A DNA stretch of 64,000 bases from a virus. A model generated the notes under the pieces. The model saw nothing but the letters and a program-made list of their open reading frames with translations. It searched no databases and was not told the DNA's origin. Below are positions 1 through 8,159 of this stretch, piece by piece (the first letter of the stretch is position 1; every line of letters begins with the position of its first letter). The position numbers were made by a program, and so were the translations under genes. Location of the stretch: the IMG/VR virus record IMGVR_UViG_3300035670_000132, positions 1 through 64,000 of that record. One strand, given 5' to 3'.

Positions 1-2
1 CT

Positions 3-479
3 ATCAAGAACAATGCAAAGAGAAGTAGAGTAGTTCCTGCTGACATCATGCTAAAGACTCACGTTGGCGCTGCATCTACAGTCATGCAGCTAGCGCATCA
101 AGGTGTTCCTAGCACAGTAGACGGCGGTTTCTACGTTATTTTAAACAATCCAAAAAATACTTTGTTTGCAATTGATCCAGATGAATATCGAAATAAATTT
201 AAATTATTTCTAGCGAAAAAAGGCATTGCATCTTTTAACGATTTAAGCACTAAAGAAAAGAAAAAAATATTTAGCGAATTTGAAGCAAAACACAAAAAAG
301 AAAAAGCATACGAAAGTACCAAAGGCAAAAAAGTTGTCAGCAATTTCTTGTATTTGACACTCAAGAAGCCAGGAAAAGCGATGACAGACGACACTGATAT
401 CAAAAAGCAGCTTTACGATTGGGTTACGAAGAACGTTCCCAAACAAGCGCTGGACAAGATCGCAATGGACAAGTTATGA
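3..479 (+). CDS. Hypothetical protein, 5' end outside window
   Basis: The reading frame is open from the first bases of the window, so the ATG at 48 is probably internal and this is the C-terminal part of a longer protein. The visible part is lysine-rich, with a charged stretch around residues 60-100 of the ATG-48 numbering (many K and E). I recognise no domain. It lies directly upstream of the gp5-like baseplate hub gene and is followed by a gene overlapping its stop codon, so it belongs to the same late structural operon. A baseplate or tail-assembly role is inferred from position only. It does not resemble T4 gp53 as I know that sequence. Confidence 0.7.
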   Translation: MKNNAKRSRVVPADIMLKTHVGAASTVMQLAHQGVPSTVDGGFYVILNNPKNTLFAIDPDEYRNKFKLFLAKKGIASFNDLSTKEKKKIFSEFEAKHKKEKAYESTKGKKVVSNFLYLTLKKPGKAMTDDTDIKKQLYDWVTKNVPKQALDKIAMDKL

Positions 480-709
480 TGGGTTTCAAAAAATACTTCG
501 CATCAGTAGAACTCTCTCAAGATGAGTGGGAAGAAGAAGTCTACGGACCAGAACTCGTCGAGATGCTCAAGCAAGTTGACGGACGCTGGGCAGTTGTCTC
601 AAAAAAGACTGGCAAAGTTCTAGTCTATTACAAAGGCGAAGGCAAGCCCTCAGATGAGTGGTTTGCTGCGCAAGAGCGTCGCATTCAGTATTTCAAGCAT
701 AGAGGATAA
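476..709 (+). CDS. Small acidic hypothetical protein
   Basis: The gene encodes 77 residues starting MMGFKKYF; the ATG at 476 overlaps the upstream stop as ATGA, the usual coupled start in this genome. The ATG at 479 is an equally good start. An upstream in-frame ATG at 419 lies deep inside the previous gene and is unlikely. The protein is rich in E, D, W and Y, with no membrane segment or known motif, and ends nine bases before the gp5-like gene. Function unknown; a small tail-assembly factor is possible from context alone. Confidence 0.65.
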   Translation: MMGFKKYFASVELSQDEWEEEVYGPELVEMLKQVDGRWAVVSKKTGKVLVYYKGEGKPSDEWFAAQERRIQYFKHRG

Positions 710-717
710 AACATACT

Positions 718-2208
718 ATGTTCATTGGTCAGGATGGATTTATTTGGTGGATCGGCGTCGTTGAAGATAACAATGATCCTCTACTGATTGGTAGAGCGCG
801 TGTTCGCATTTTTGGATATCATCCAAAAGCAAAGCGAGATGAAACTTATACTAAAACTGCAAACAATAATGTTCCTACTGCGTATTTGCCTTGGGCAATA
901 CCACTGATGCCATTGAACTTGCCAAATGCATACGGAAAGATATCTATCGGAGAATGGGTTTGCGGCTTCTTTCTTGACGGCGAGAATGCGCAAGAACCAG
1001 TCATGATGGGTTATTTACCAGCAGCGAGAAAACAATCAGAATTTACTTACAGTAAAAGAGAGACGCAAAGAAACTTTCAAGACTTAGAAGGTCCAATTGC
1101 TGACGGCGAATACTTCGGTTTAGAATTTGAAAACAAGTCAAATAGATTTGAGTGGCATACTCCTTCAAATCATCATATAAGAATAACTGAAGTCGCTAAT
1201 GACTACGGCAATAAAGATTTCGTTCTAGCACATGCTACTGGAAATCTTTTCGTAGCTATGCAGACAGACAAAAATGGAATATCTAGATTAGCACTTTCAC
1301 ATCCATCTGGAACAAGTATCATACTAGCTGAAGATGATATTTACGTGAATAGTCCAAAATGGGGCAATTTTCCACTTGTAAATCAAATAAATTGGGTAGC
1401 ATATAATCAACACACCACTCAAGGCGGAAGCAAGCGTGGTCCTAGAAATTTCACAATCGGAACTCGCGCAAATCCACCAGCACCACCGCCACCAAGAAGA
1501 GGTGGAGGCGGATGCTTCATAGAGTCTTCACTCATTGCGATGGCAGATGGGTCTAAGAAAATGATTTGTGAAGTTCAAATCGGAGATTACGTTCTCGCTA
1601 GAGATGGAAAAACTATCAACAAAGTTAGATTTATTGAAGTAAATGATTCAAAGTATCACAATGAACTATACACTCCAAATCCAGAGATCGAGGCGTTTGC
1701 AACTACAGATCATCCGATCTACGTAGAAGATGAACTTGTATCTGCTGATTTAAAATTGACTCAATCATGCTATCCTTGGCTCAGAGTAACTCGCGAATTC
1801 AATAGCATAGATGTCACGTTTGATGAAAATAAATATGACTACGTGTATAATCTATGGGTAGATGGAGATGGAACTTACATCGTCAATGGATGTGGAACAA
1901 CATCAATCATCTTTGACGGCGGAATGCTCTCGGACTTTGTTGAGATGGGATACTTTGACGTCAGCAAAGTCAGACATCTATACGAAGAATACACAAAGAA
2001 TGGAAACACTCTTCTTCACGGAGCATTCATTCTAAATTATGCTCTAGGCAAGCTCAAATCACGCATTCTATATAGATTAGTAGCATACGCTGCTAGTAAA
2101 GACTTTAAGAGTTTGACTAGAAAACTTATTGTTACTCTTCCAATGTTAGCGTGTGCGAAGTTAGCACACTTAACTGAAAAATTACATAAATGGAGATTCT
2201 TCAAATGA
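718..2208 (+). CDS. gp5: Baseplate hub gp5-like protein with C-terminal Hint domain
   Basis: Residues 1 to about 110 match the N-terminal OB-fold of T4 gp5: WIGVVEDNNDPL followed by GRARVRIFGYHP closely parallels T4 WFVGVVEDRMDPLKLGRVRVRVVGLHP. T4 gp5 next carries a lysozyme domain; none is visible here. A proline/glycine-rich linker at about residues 250-265 leads instead into a Hint (intein/hedgehog-type) domain starting at Cys266 (CFIESSLIAMADGS), with a TTDHPIYV block (His332) and a closing block VYNLWVDGDGTYIVNG near residues 376-391. The usual terminal His-Asn is absent; the block ends NG-CGTTS. A helical tail of about 95 residues follows. The protein should sit in the central baseplate hub. 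Self-cleavage at Cys266 is possible but inferred. The gene ends in an ATGA overlap with the next one. Confidence 0.85.
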   Translation: MFIGQDGFIWWIGVVEDNNDPLLIGRARVRIFGYHPKAKRDETYTKTANNNVPTAYLPWAIPLMPLNLPNAYGKISIGEWVCGFFLDGENAQEPVMMGYLPAARKQSEFTYSKRETQRNFQDLEGPIADGEYFGLEFENKSNRFEWHTPSNHHIRITEVANDYGNKDFVLAHATGNLFVAMQTDKNGISRLALSHPSGTSIILAEDDIYVNSPKWGNFPLVNQINWVAYNQHTTQGGSKRGPRNFTIGTRANPPAPPPPRRGGGGCFIESSLIAMADGSKKMICEVQIGDYVLARDGKTINKVRFIEVNDSKYHNELYTPNPEIEAFATTDHPIYVEDELVSADLKLTQSCYPWLRVTREFNSIDVTFDENKYDYVYNLWVDGDGTYIVNGCGTTSIIFDGGMLSDFVEMGYFDVSKVRHLYEEYTKNGNTLLHGAFILNYALGKLKSRILYRLVAYAASKDFKSLTRKLIVTLPMLACAKLAHLTEKLHKWRFFK

Positions 2209-2432
2209 GCGATGAAGTTAGTGAAAACAAACCAATAGTAACTGAACCATGCCCTAAACCAGTAGAGGTTGAACTCAACTTTATGGATCATGCACTCAAT
2301 TGGCTTGAGACAATCTCTGAAGATGATGCTAATAAGTTTTTGAATGGGATCACTATTGATGCTGCGTTAGTGCTGTTCAAGCACTTTCCTGATAATCAAC
2401 TAGTGAAAGAAGTCTTACATTCTAAAGTATAG
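2205..2432 (+). CDS. Small acidic hypothetical protein downstream of gp5
   Basis: This gene encodes 75 residues starting MSDEVSENK. The ATG at 2205 overlaps the gp5 stop as ATGA and is preceded by GGAG at 2192-2195; an upstream in-frame ATG at 2190 has no such site. The protein is acidic, with a predicted helical middle (FMDHALNWLETISEDDANKFL) and no recognisable domain. Translational coupling suggests a role in hub assembly, perhaps as a small partner or chaperone of the gp5-like protein. This is inference from position. Confidence 0.65.
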   Translation: MSDEVSENKPIVTEPCPKPVEVELNFMDHALNWLETISEDDANKFLNGITIDAALVLFKHFPDNQLVKEVLHSKV

Positions 2433-2455
2433 TTACTATATCGTATTGTCATAGT

Positions 2456-2472
2456 CTACACACTCAGTGTAG
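2456..2472 (+). other. Short intergenic hairpin
   Basis: A 6-bp inverted repeat (CTACAC / GTGTAG, loop ACTCA) sits in the 85-base gap between the gene after gp5 and the Hc1-like gene. No T-run follows, so it is not an obvious intrinsic terminator. It may be an RNA processing or stability element, or chance. Confidence 0.3.
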
Positions 2473-2517
2473 CACTCTGTCAAGCATTTGTCAATAGAAA
2501 AAAAGGAAAATATAACC

Positions 2518-2700
2518 ATGACTCCAACAACACATGAAACACTAGTCAGTCTTTTTGAAACTTACATGAAAGACAATGAAAAGTTCACAGCCAAAGGCAA
2601 CAAAGCAGCAGGCACTCGCGCACGAAAAGCGCTGTCTGAGTTTGCGAAGCTGACTAAAGAGCGTAGACGCGAGATTCAAGACGCTAAGACGGCAGAGTAA
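2518..2700 (+). CDS. Hc1-like histone H1-family DNA-binding protein
   Basis: The protein has 60 residues, starting MTPTTHETL, with AAAAAGGAAAA upstream of the ATG at 2518. Its second half contains KGNKAAGTRARKALSEFAKL, the signature of the bacterial Hc1/histone H1-like family (for example chlamydial Hc1 and small proteins in marine bacteria and phages). The rest is basic and helical, ending in a charged KERRREIQDAK segment. Family knowledge indicates nucleoid or DNA binding and compaction. Its place between baseplate genes is unusual and gives no direct clue. An in-frame ATG at 2488 would add ten residues but lacks a good ribosome site. Confidence 0.7.
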   Translation: MTPTTHETLVSLFETYMKDNEKFTAKGNKAAGTRARKALSEFAKLTKERRREIQDAKTAE

Positions 2701-2709
2701 ATATTCCAT

Positions 2710-2717
2710 TATAAATA
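2710..2717 (+). promoter_or_regulatory. T4-type late promoter box upstream of gp25
   Basis: The box is a perfect TATAAATA. In T4 late promoters this occupies about -13 to -6, which would put the transcript start at about 2723, one base before the gp25 ATG at 2724. The transcript would be nearly leaderless, which is unusual. Confidence 0.6.
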
Positions 2718-2723
2718 CAGGCT

Positions 2724-3101
2724 ATGGCAACAGAATCATACTTTTCAGACTTTTCTCTGTCTTTTATTCCACATCCAGTCACTGGAGACATAGTTTCGAT
2801 AAAAGAAGAAACAGCAGTAAAGAATGCTCTGATCAATTTGTTGCGTAGCCCTGTTGGAAATAGACCATTTGATCCAGATTATGGTGTAAATCTACAACGA
2901 TATCTTTTTGAGCCAGCAGATGCTTTGACAGAAAACGAAATAAATGAAGACATCGCATATGCAATAAAAACATTTGAACCTCGCGTTGAATTGGTTTCAA
3001 TTACTAGTGAAATGGTAGAATATGGTGTTAACATTACTATCACATATTTTGTGAAGAATGTTCCAGAATTACAAACGCTAGAAACAACAATAACTAGGTA
3101 A
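2724..3101 (+). CDS. gp25: Baseplate wedge subunit gp25
   Basis: The 125-residue protein matches the GPW/gp25 family in length and motif: an N-terminal strand-rich region, then VKNALINLLRSPVGNRPFDPDYG followed by a short LFEP sequence, the family hallmark. In T4, gp25 belongs to the baseplate wedge, contacts gp6 and gp53, and helps start sheath assembly. Here it is followed directly by gp6, the conserved neighbour. A late promoter box ends seven bases before the ATG, and only a weak CAGG stands where a ribosome site would be. Confidence 0.93.
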   Translation: MATESYFSDFSLSFIPHPVTGDIVSIKEETAVKNALINLLRSPVGNRPFDPDYGVNLQRYLFEPADALTENEINEDIAYAIKTFEPRVELVSITSEMVEYGVNITITYFVKNVPELQTLETTITR

Positions 3102-3121
3102 AAAACAGATCAGAGAATCAA

Positions 3122-4942
3122 ATGGCAACACCAACAAATCTAAAAATTGATGGTCTAGATTTCCAGTCTATCAAAGATAATTTCAAAACTTTTCTAAAAG
3201 CTCAAGACAAGTTCAAAGACTACAACTTCGACGCTGCTGGTCTAAATGTATTAGTAGACTTACTTTCATACAACACGTATTACAATTCGTTCTACGTGAA
3301 TATGGTGTCTAATGAAGCATTCTTATCTACAGCGCAGAGAAGAAATTCAATTGTAGCAGCAGCCAAGTCTTTGAACTATGTTCCAAGATCACGCACTTCT
3401 GCTAGAGTAGTCGCAACGTTGACTGTTGAGCCGGTTGGCACTCCAGCTAACGTTCTGATACCGAGATATACTTCGTTTTCGGCCGCTGCGACTGATGGCA
3501 CTGATGTAACTTTTGTGAACTTAGATCCAATCACAGTTTTCTCATCAGATAGCTATGCAGTAACTGGCGCGACTCTCGTCGAAGGAACATACGTCGCAGA
3601 AAGATATACAGTAAATACTGCTGACACAGAACAAAGATTCATCATCAATAATACTGATATTGACACTACTACGCTCAGAGTTAGAGTTCAGAACTCATCT
3701 ACAGATTCTACTATCCGCACATTCAATAGAGCAGATAATTATGTGAATCTAACTTCAGATTCTCTAGTATACTTCATTCAAGAAATAGAAGATGGCTATT
3801 ATGAAGTAACATTTGGCGATGGCACTTTCGGCACATCTCTTCTCGATGGAAACGTAATTCTATTCGACTATCTTTCCTCTAACGGCGCTACAGGTAATGA
3901 TATTACTGGAATGAGTTTCGCAGGATCAATCTCCGACGTCGTTGACATTGGAGCAGTCGTCACAACAGCATCTTACGGCGGTGATGATCGTGAATCTATC
4001 GAACGCATTAGATACAATGCTCCGAAAGCATATGCCGCGCAGAACAGATTGATCACTACTGACGATTATATCTCTCTAGTATTGCAACAACCAAATGTGC
4101 AGTCTGCAATTGCATGGGGCGGCGAAGATAACGATCCTCCATATTACGGGAGAGTCTTCATCGCAATTCAGCCAAAGAATGAAGAAGTTCTTACTGACAC
4201 AGAAAAGTTCAATCTAACTGAGTATATCATAAAGCCAAGAAAAATTTTGACAATGAGTACCGAGATTGTAGATCCAGAATACATCTATTTGATTATAGAT
4301 GCTTCAGTGAAATATGATACTAGTGTAAACGTATTGAATTCTACAAATCTAACTTCATTGATTCTACAAAGAGTGATGGAGTATAAAGACAGCGATCTCG
4401 CACAGTTCTCAAAATACTTTAGATATTCAAAACTGTCAAGAATTATTGACACATCAGATAGATCAATTCTAAGTTCTACTCTGAGAATTCAACTAAGAAA
4501 AGAAATTGAAGTTCAGTTGAATATCAATGCATCTTATGTTATTGATTTTGCTAACCCGATTGATGATATAACTAAAGACAGAGCAGCGAATCATCCTTAC
4601 GCCGCGGGAAATAAAATTTCATCAAATGCGTTCACATATCAGGGATTTTCAAACTGCTTCTTAGAAGAAAACGGCGGTGTAATCAGAATCTATCGTCAAT
4701 CTGGAGCAAATCTTGTCGGCGTAGTTCCTAACATCGGAACTTTAAACTACGATACTGGTCGAATAACCCTAAATTCATTTATTCCAGAATCATTTGCTGA
4801 CGGCGGCACTACACTCAAAGTCACTGCTGTGCCACGTGAGCCCGATATTCTGCCATTGAGAACTCAGATCATTACTATTCGTGAAGAAGACGTAACTGTC
4901 AATCTAATCAATGATAACGCAATCAGTCTAACGAAACGATAA
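3122..4942 (+). CDS. gp6: Baseplate wedge subunit gp6
   Basis: The 606-residue protein (T4 gp6 has 660) starts MATPTNLKIDGLDFQSIKDN. It contains the gp6/baseplate-J-like segment RYNAPKAYAAQNRLITTDDY around residues 298-317, typical of proteins that form the inner baseplate ring. In T4 two copies of gp6 per wedge knit the six wedges together around the hub. It lies between gp25 and gp7, the order seen in cyanophage-like T4 relatives. The stop codon overlaps the gp7 start as TAATG, suggesting coupled translation. Confidence 0.92.
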   Translation: MATPTNLKIDGLDFQSIKDNFKTFLKAQDKFKDYNFDAAGLNVLVDLLSYNTYYNSFYVNMVSNEAFLSTAQRRNSIVAAAKSLNYVPRSRTSARVVATLTVEPVGTPANVLIPRYTSFSAAATDGTDVTFVNLDPITVFSSDSYAVTGATLVEGTYVAERYTVNTADTEQRFIINNTDIDTTTLRVRVQNSSTDSTIRTFNRADNYVNLTSDSLVYFIQEIEDGYYEVTFGDGTFGTSLLDGNVILFDYLSSNGATGNDITGMSFAGSISDVVDIGAVVTTASYGGDDRESIERIRYNAPKAYAAQNRLITTDDYISLVLQQPNVQSAIAWGGEDNDPPYYGRVFIAIQPKNEEVLTDTEKFNLTEYIIKPRKILTMSTEIVDPEYIYLIIDASVKYDTSVNVLNSTNLTSLILQRVMEYKDSDLAQFSKYFRYSKLSRIIDTSDRSILSSTLRIQLRKEIEVQLNINASYVIDFANPIDDITKDRAANHPYAAGNKISSNAFTYQGFSNCFLEENGGVIRIYRQSGANLVGVVPNIGTLNYDTGRITLNSFIPESFADGGTTLKVTAVPREPDILPLRTQIITIREEDVTVNLINDNAISLTKR

Positions 4943-7900
4943 TGGCTAAGATTTACTCTCTCAATCCAGCACTGAATCTTCGTCAGTCTATTTCTGAGGA
5001 CATATACAATAGTTCTGAGAAGTTTGTTGATTTCTTGAAAGCATACTATGAATGGATGCACACGACAGAAATCACTTATCAAATAATTTCTGGCACGTTT
5101 CAGAAAAACGAACTCATCGTCGGTCAAACTAGCAAGAACTATGCTAGAATAAACTACATAAAATCTAGCACAGAACTAGTTGTAGTTATTGAGAGAGAAA
5201 ATTTTCCGTTTGAAAACTTTGAATTGATCGTTGGTCAAACATCTGGCGCAACAGCTAGACTTTTGAGAATAACAGATAACGTCCTAAGACAAGCTCAGCA
5301 GATTTTACCAAATCGCGACGTTGATAAGAGCATTGATATATTCTCAGAGTATTTGAAAGACGAATTGTATAGTGCTATTCCAGCAAATTTCGCTGGCGAT
5401 AAAAGAGAACTAGCGAAACGCATTCGCGATTACTATCAGTCTAAGGGTCATGAACAATCTTATAGATTCTTCATGAAACTTCTTTACGATCAAGACATTG
5501 AAATTGCGTATCCGGGTGACGAAGTTCTTCGCGTATCTGATGGCAATTTTCAGCGCGAAACTGTCATTCGTGCTAGAATTATTGATAATCCAGAAAGTCC
5601 AATAATCTTCAATTTTTTATTCAAGACAATCAAAGGTAGAATTAGTGGATCAATTGCTAAAGTAGTTGACATCAAGAAAATTTTCGTCGGCTCTGTTTAT
5701 CTAGCCGAAATGAAACTATCGCTAGCTTCTGGAGTTTTTATAGCAGATGAGCCGATCTACGATTTGACAGATACTAATCCTATACCATTAGAAACTACCG
5801 TTTACGGTATTGTATCTTCATATGAAATCGTTTATGGTGGTTCTGGATATGCTCCAGGAGATGTTCTCACTGTCACGGGTGATGGCGAACAAGCGACACT
5901 CAGAGTCTCTGACACATATCGCTCAGGCATTGATGCTATCACTCTAGTCAGCACTGGCTATGGATATCAGAAATACGCTGTCACATTTGCAGACAACACT
6001 GGCACTGGTGGTTCTAATCTCACTGTCATGGTGTCTGAGATTGCAAACACTTATGATATCGTTGACGGTGCAAACACATACACTGTAGGCGATGTCGTCT
6101 CTGTAAAAGTCATCAACAAAGGACAAGACTACTTTGATGTTCCCACAATTACACTAAGAGATGATACAATATATGCGTTAGGGATGATATCCGAGAAGAA
6201 TATCAATATTATAGATGCCGGACAAAACTACAAACCAGGCGAGACAATAGAACTAAATCTTCTCGTCGAAGGTGAGACTGGCTATACAACTCGCGCAGTC
6301 GCAGAAGTTGCTTCTGTCGCAGAGCCACCAGATCCGCCAAGCACAAATTATATACTATTTTCTGACGAATTTGATCAATGGTCGTTAGCTAACGTAGATT
6401 CATTTTCTGCAAACTCAGAAATTGATACTACACAAACTGTTGATCCATTTGGAACTAACACTGCTGAGTATCTAGAAGAACCTGTAACTGGATTAGTTCA
6501 GCTCCATTATATTGAGAAGCAAGTCGAGATTGATACTCCTGGATATTATACATTCTCTGTATATTTGAAAGACGCATCTTCTATAGACAATTTGAATTCT
6601 GTGATTCACTTCTCTAATAATGCAGATGCAAACACAGGTGACATTGTAGCTGCTACTGTTCTTCTTAGTGGATCAAACACTATTGCGTCAACTTCTTTTG
6701 GTGCTAACTCAGAAGTGACTAATACTTCTATAGAATTCTTGAGCAACGATTGGCGCAGAGTTTCAATTTCTGGTAAATGCGACGACACAAGCACAACATT
6801 ATACTTGAGAGTATTCTTTCACGATTCTATTGATCTATCTTATATCGGTGAAGAGTATGAGTCATCTGGACTGAAAGGACTTTTTGTAGCGAGTTCTCAA
6901 TTTGAGCCAGGCAATGTTGCGACAACTTATATTCAATCAAGTGATACTGTCGGAGTTCGTCTCGGCGGCGATTATAACATCTATCTAGAAGATGGCGACG
7001 GCACTTACAATAAGCTAATGCTTGAGAGTGACGATTTTGCAAAGTATGATACTACGAATACAATCTCTTCAGTCTGGGTTGGAAATGGTCCAATCGAGCG
7101 AATAAAGATGCTAAATCGTGGTCGCGGATATCAACTTCAGTATGTCAATGACATTACTTTAGACTTTGTTGACACTCTATCTGGTTACGGAGCAAATCTA
7201 GAAGTAACTGGCATCATGGGCTCTGGAGCTAACGTTATAGTTGACACGGCTAACAATTCATCTGGAATTGGCGCAATCAAGAAAATTGAGCCAGTAAACT
7301 TCGGAGTAGATTACACAACAGCTACTGTCAGCGTAATAGATTCTGGTAATGGTGATGCTAATATTGTTCCCATTATTACTGGATCTGGAACAACTGTCGG
7401 ACAATTCATCGGCGATTCTGGTAAAGTTGATTACAAAAAAATTCAAGATTCATATTTCTATCAGCAATACTCATACGTAATCAAGAGTGGTATTGAAATC
7501 TCAAAGTATAGAGATGTCTTGAAGAAGATGATTCATCCTAGCGGTCTAGAAGTTTTCGGTGAAATCGCTATCAGAAATAATTTGAATCTGAGAATGAGAT
7601 CAGATGATCCGTTGCGAATAAATGATATTCTAAAAATATTTTTCACATTTTTGTCTGAACCAAATTCTGGAACACTTCGCTCTTGGTCACTCACAAACAA
7701 CGATAAATCTGCTGATGATTTGCAAATATACAAAGTTTCAGACTTCATTGGAGGCGGCGATACTGTATTCGCTGAAGTCACGATTGGTCAAGTTCACTTC
7801 AGCAGCACTCCATCGCCAACAATTCAGACATACAAGTATTATAACTTCGCAACTCCTTATGGAGAAGCCGTGTATTTTGAAATAGAGCGTCAAGTGAAAA

Positions 7901-8130
7901 TCGAAGGAACCGTCTCGGTTAACGTTTCAACTAAGATAGTTACGGGATCTGGAACAAACTTTTTTGAATTTTTCTCCGCTGGTGATGAATTTGCTGTCAT
8001 TGATAGACTAGGATCAACTGGATCTAATAGATTTCAAATAACAGAAGTGATTAGCTCTACTCAAATGAGAATCGCAGCCGCACCAGCACAAAACATTTCG
8101 GGCGCAGAAGCATACAAATTGAGCATATAA
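4942..8130 (+). CDS. gp7: Baseplate wedge initiator gp7 with inserted sugar-binding-like domain
   Basis: The 1062 residues compare with 1032 in T4 gp7. Residues about 145-185 (DKRELAKRIRDYYQSKG, EQSYRFFMKLLY, DQDIEIAYPGDE) align by eye with the T4 gp7 segment ending ASYKFLFKVLYNEEVEIE. Near residues 845-875 SYVIKSGIEISKYRDVLKKM and IHPSGLEVFGEIAI match the T4 stretch YYVMKIKS...VIRFVHPVGFGFIAI. gp7 nucleates wedge assembly with gp10 and gp8. Between these, residues about 465-670 form a jelly-roll-like module (SDEFDQWSLANV ... FEPGNVATTYIQSS) behind a proline-rich PPDPPST linker; it resembles the N-terminal half of the LamG-type proteins downstream. Several G-x-GY repeats flank it. The C-terminus carries a GTxF/VGD-type beta module. 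The stop overlaps a late promoter box. Confidence 0.88.
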   Translation: MAKIYSLNPALNLRQSISEDIYNSSEKFVDFLKAYYEWMHTTEITYQIISGTFQKNELIVGQTSKNYARINYIKSSTELVVVIERENFPFENFELIVGQTSGATARLLRITDNVLRQAQQILPNRDVDKSIDIFSEYLKDELYSAIPANFAGDKRELAKRIRDYYQSKGHEQSYRFFMKLLYDQDIEIAYPGDEVLRVSDGNFQRETVIRARIIDNPESPIIFNFLFKTIKGRISGSIAKVVDIKKIFVGSVYLAEMKLSLASGVFIADEPIYDLTDTNPIPLETTVYGIVSSYEIVYGGSGYAPGDVLTVTGDGEQATLRVSDTYRSGIDAITLVSTGYGYQKYAVTFADNTGTGGSNLTVMVSEIANTYDIVDGANTYTVGDVVSVKVINKGQDYFDVPTITLRDDTIYALGMISEKNINIIDAGQNYKPGETIELNLLVEGETGYTTRAVAEVASVAEPPDPPSTNYILFSDEFDQWSLANVDSFSANSEIDTTQTVDPFGTNTAEYLEEPVTGLVQLHYIEKQVEIDTPGYYTFSVYLKDASSIDNLNSVIHFSNNADANTGDIVAATVLLSGSNTIASTSFGANSEVTNTSIEFLSNDWRRVSISGKCDDTSTTLYLRVFFHDSIDLSYIGEEYESSGLKGLFVASSQFEPGNVATTYIQSSDTVGVRLGGDYNIYLEDGDGTYNKLMLESDDFAKYDTTNTISSVWVGNGPIERIKMLNRGRGYQLQYVNDITLDFVDTLSGYGANLEVTGIMGSGANVIVDTANNSSGIGAIKKIEPVNFGVDYTTATVSVIDSGNGDANIVPIITGSGTTVGQFIGDSGKVDYKKIQDSYFYQQYSYVIKSGIEISKYRDVLKKMIHPSGLEVFGEIAIRNNLNLRMRSDDPLRINDILKIFFTFLSEPNSGTLRSWSLTNNDKSADDLQIYKVSDFIGGGDTVFAEVTIGQVHFSSTPSPTIQTYKYYNFATPYGEAVYFEIERQVKIEGTVSVNVSTKIVTGSGTNFFEFFSAGDEFAVIDRLGSTGSNRFQITEVISSTQMRIAAAPAQNISGAEAYKLSI

Positions 8131-8133
8131 ATA
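8126..8133 (+). promoter_or_regulatory. T4-type late promoter box upstream of gp8
   Basis: A perfect TATAAATA overlaps the last codons of gp7. The predicted start near 8139 gives a leader of about 21 bases containing GGAGAAG before the gp8 ATG. A 5-bp repeat (TTGAG / CTCAA) flanks the box. It probably drives the long gp8-fibre operon. Confidence 0.75.
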
Positions 8134-8159
8134 TTCTCAAATCATAAAACGGAGAAGTC

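Noticed and set aside
718-2208. gp5-Hint considered as a splicing intein inside a longer gp5
   Set aside because: The closing block lacks the terminal His-Asn and the C-terminal 95 residues do not look like a gp5 lysozyme or needle, so splicing is not supported.
2488-2516. TTGTCA-17-TATAAC resembling a sigma-70 promoter before the Hc1-like gene
   Set aside because: The -10 element would end two bases before the ATG at 2518, putting the RNA start inside the gene; the AAAGGAAAA is better read as the ribosome site.
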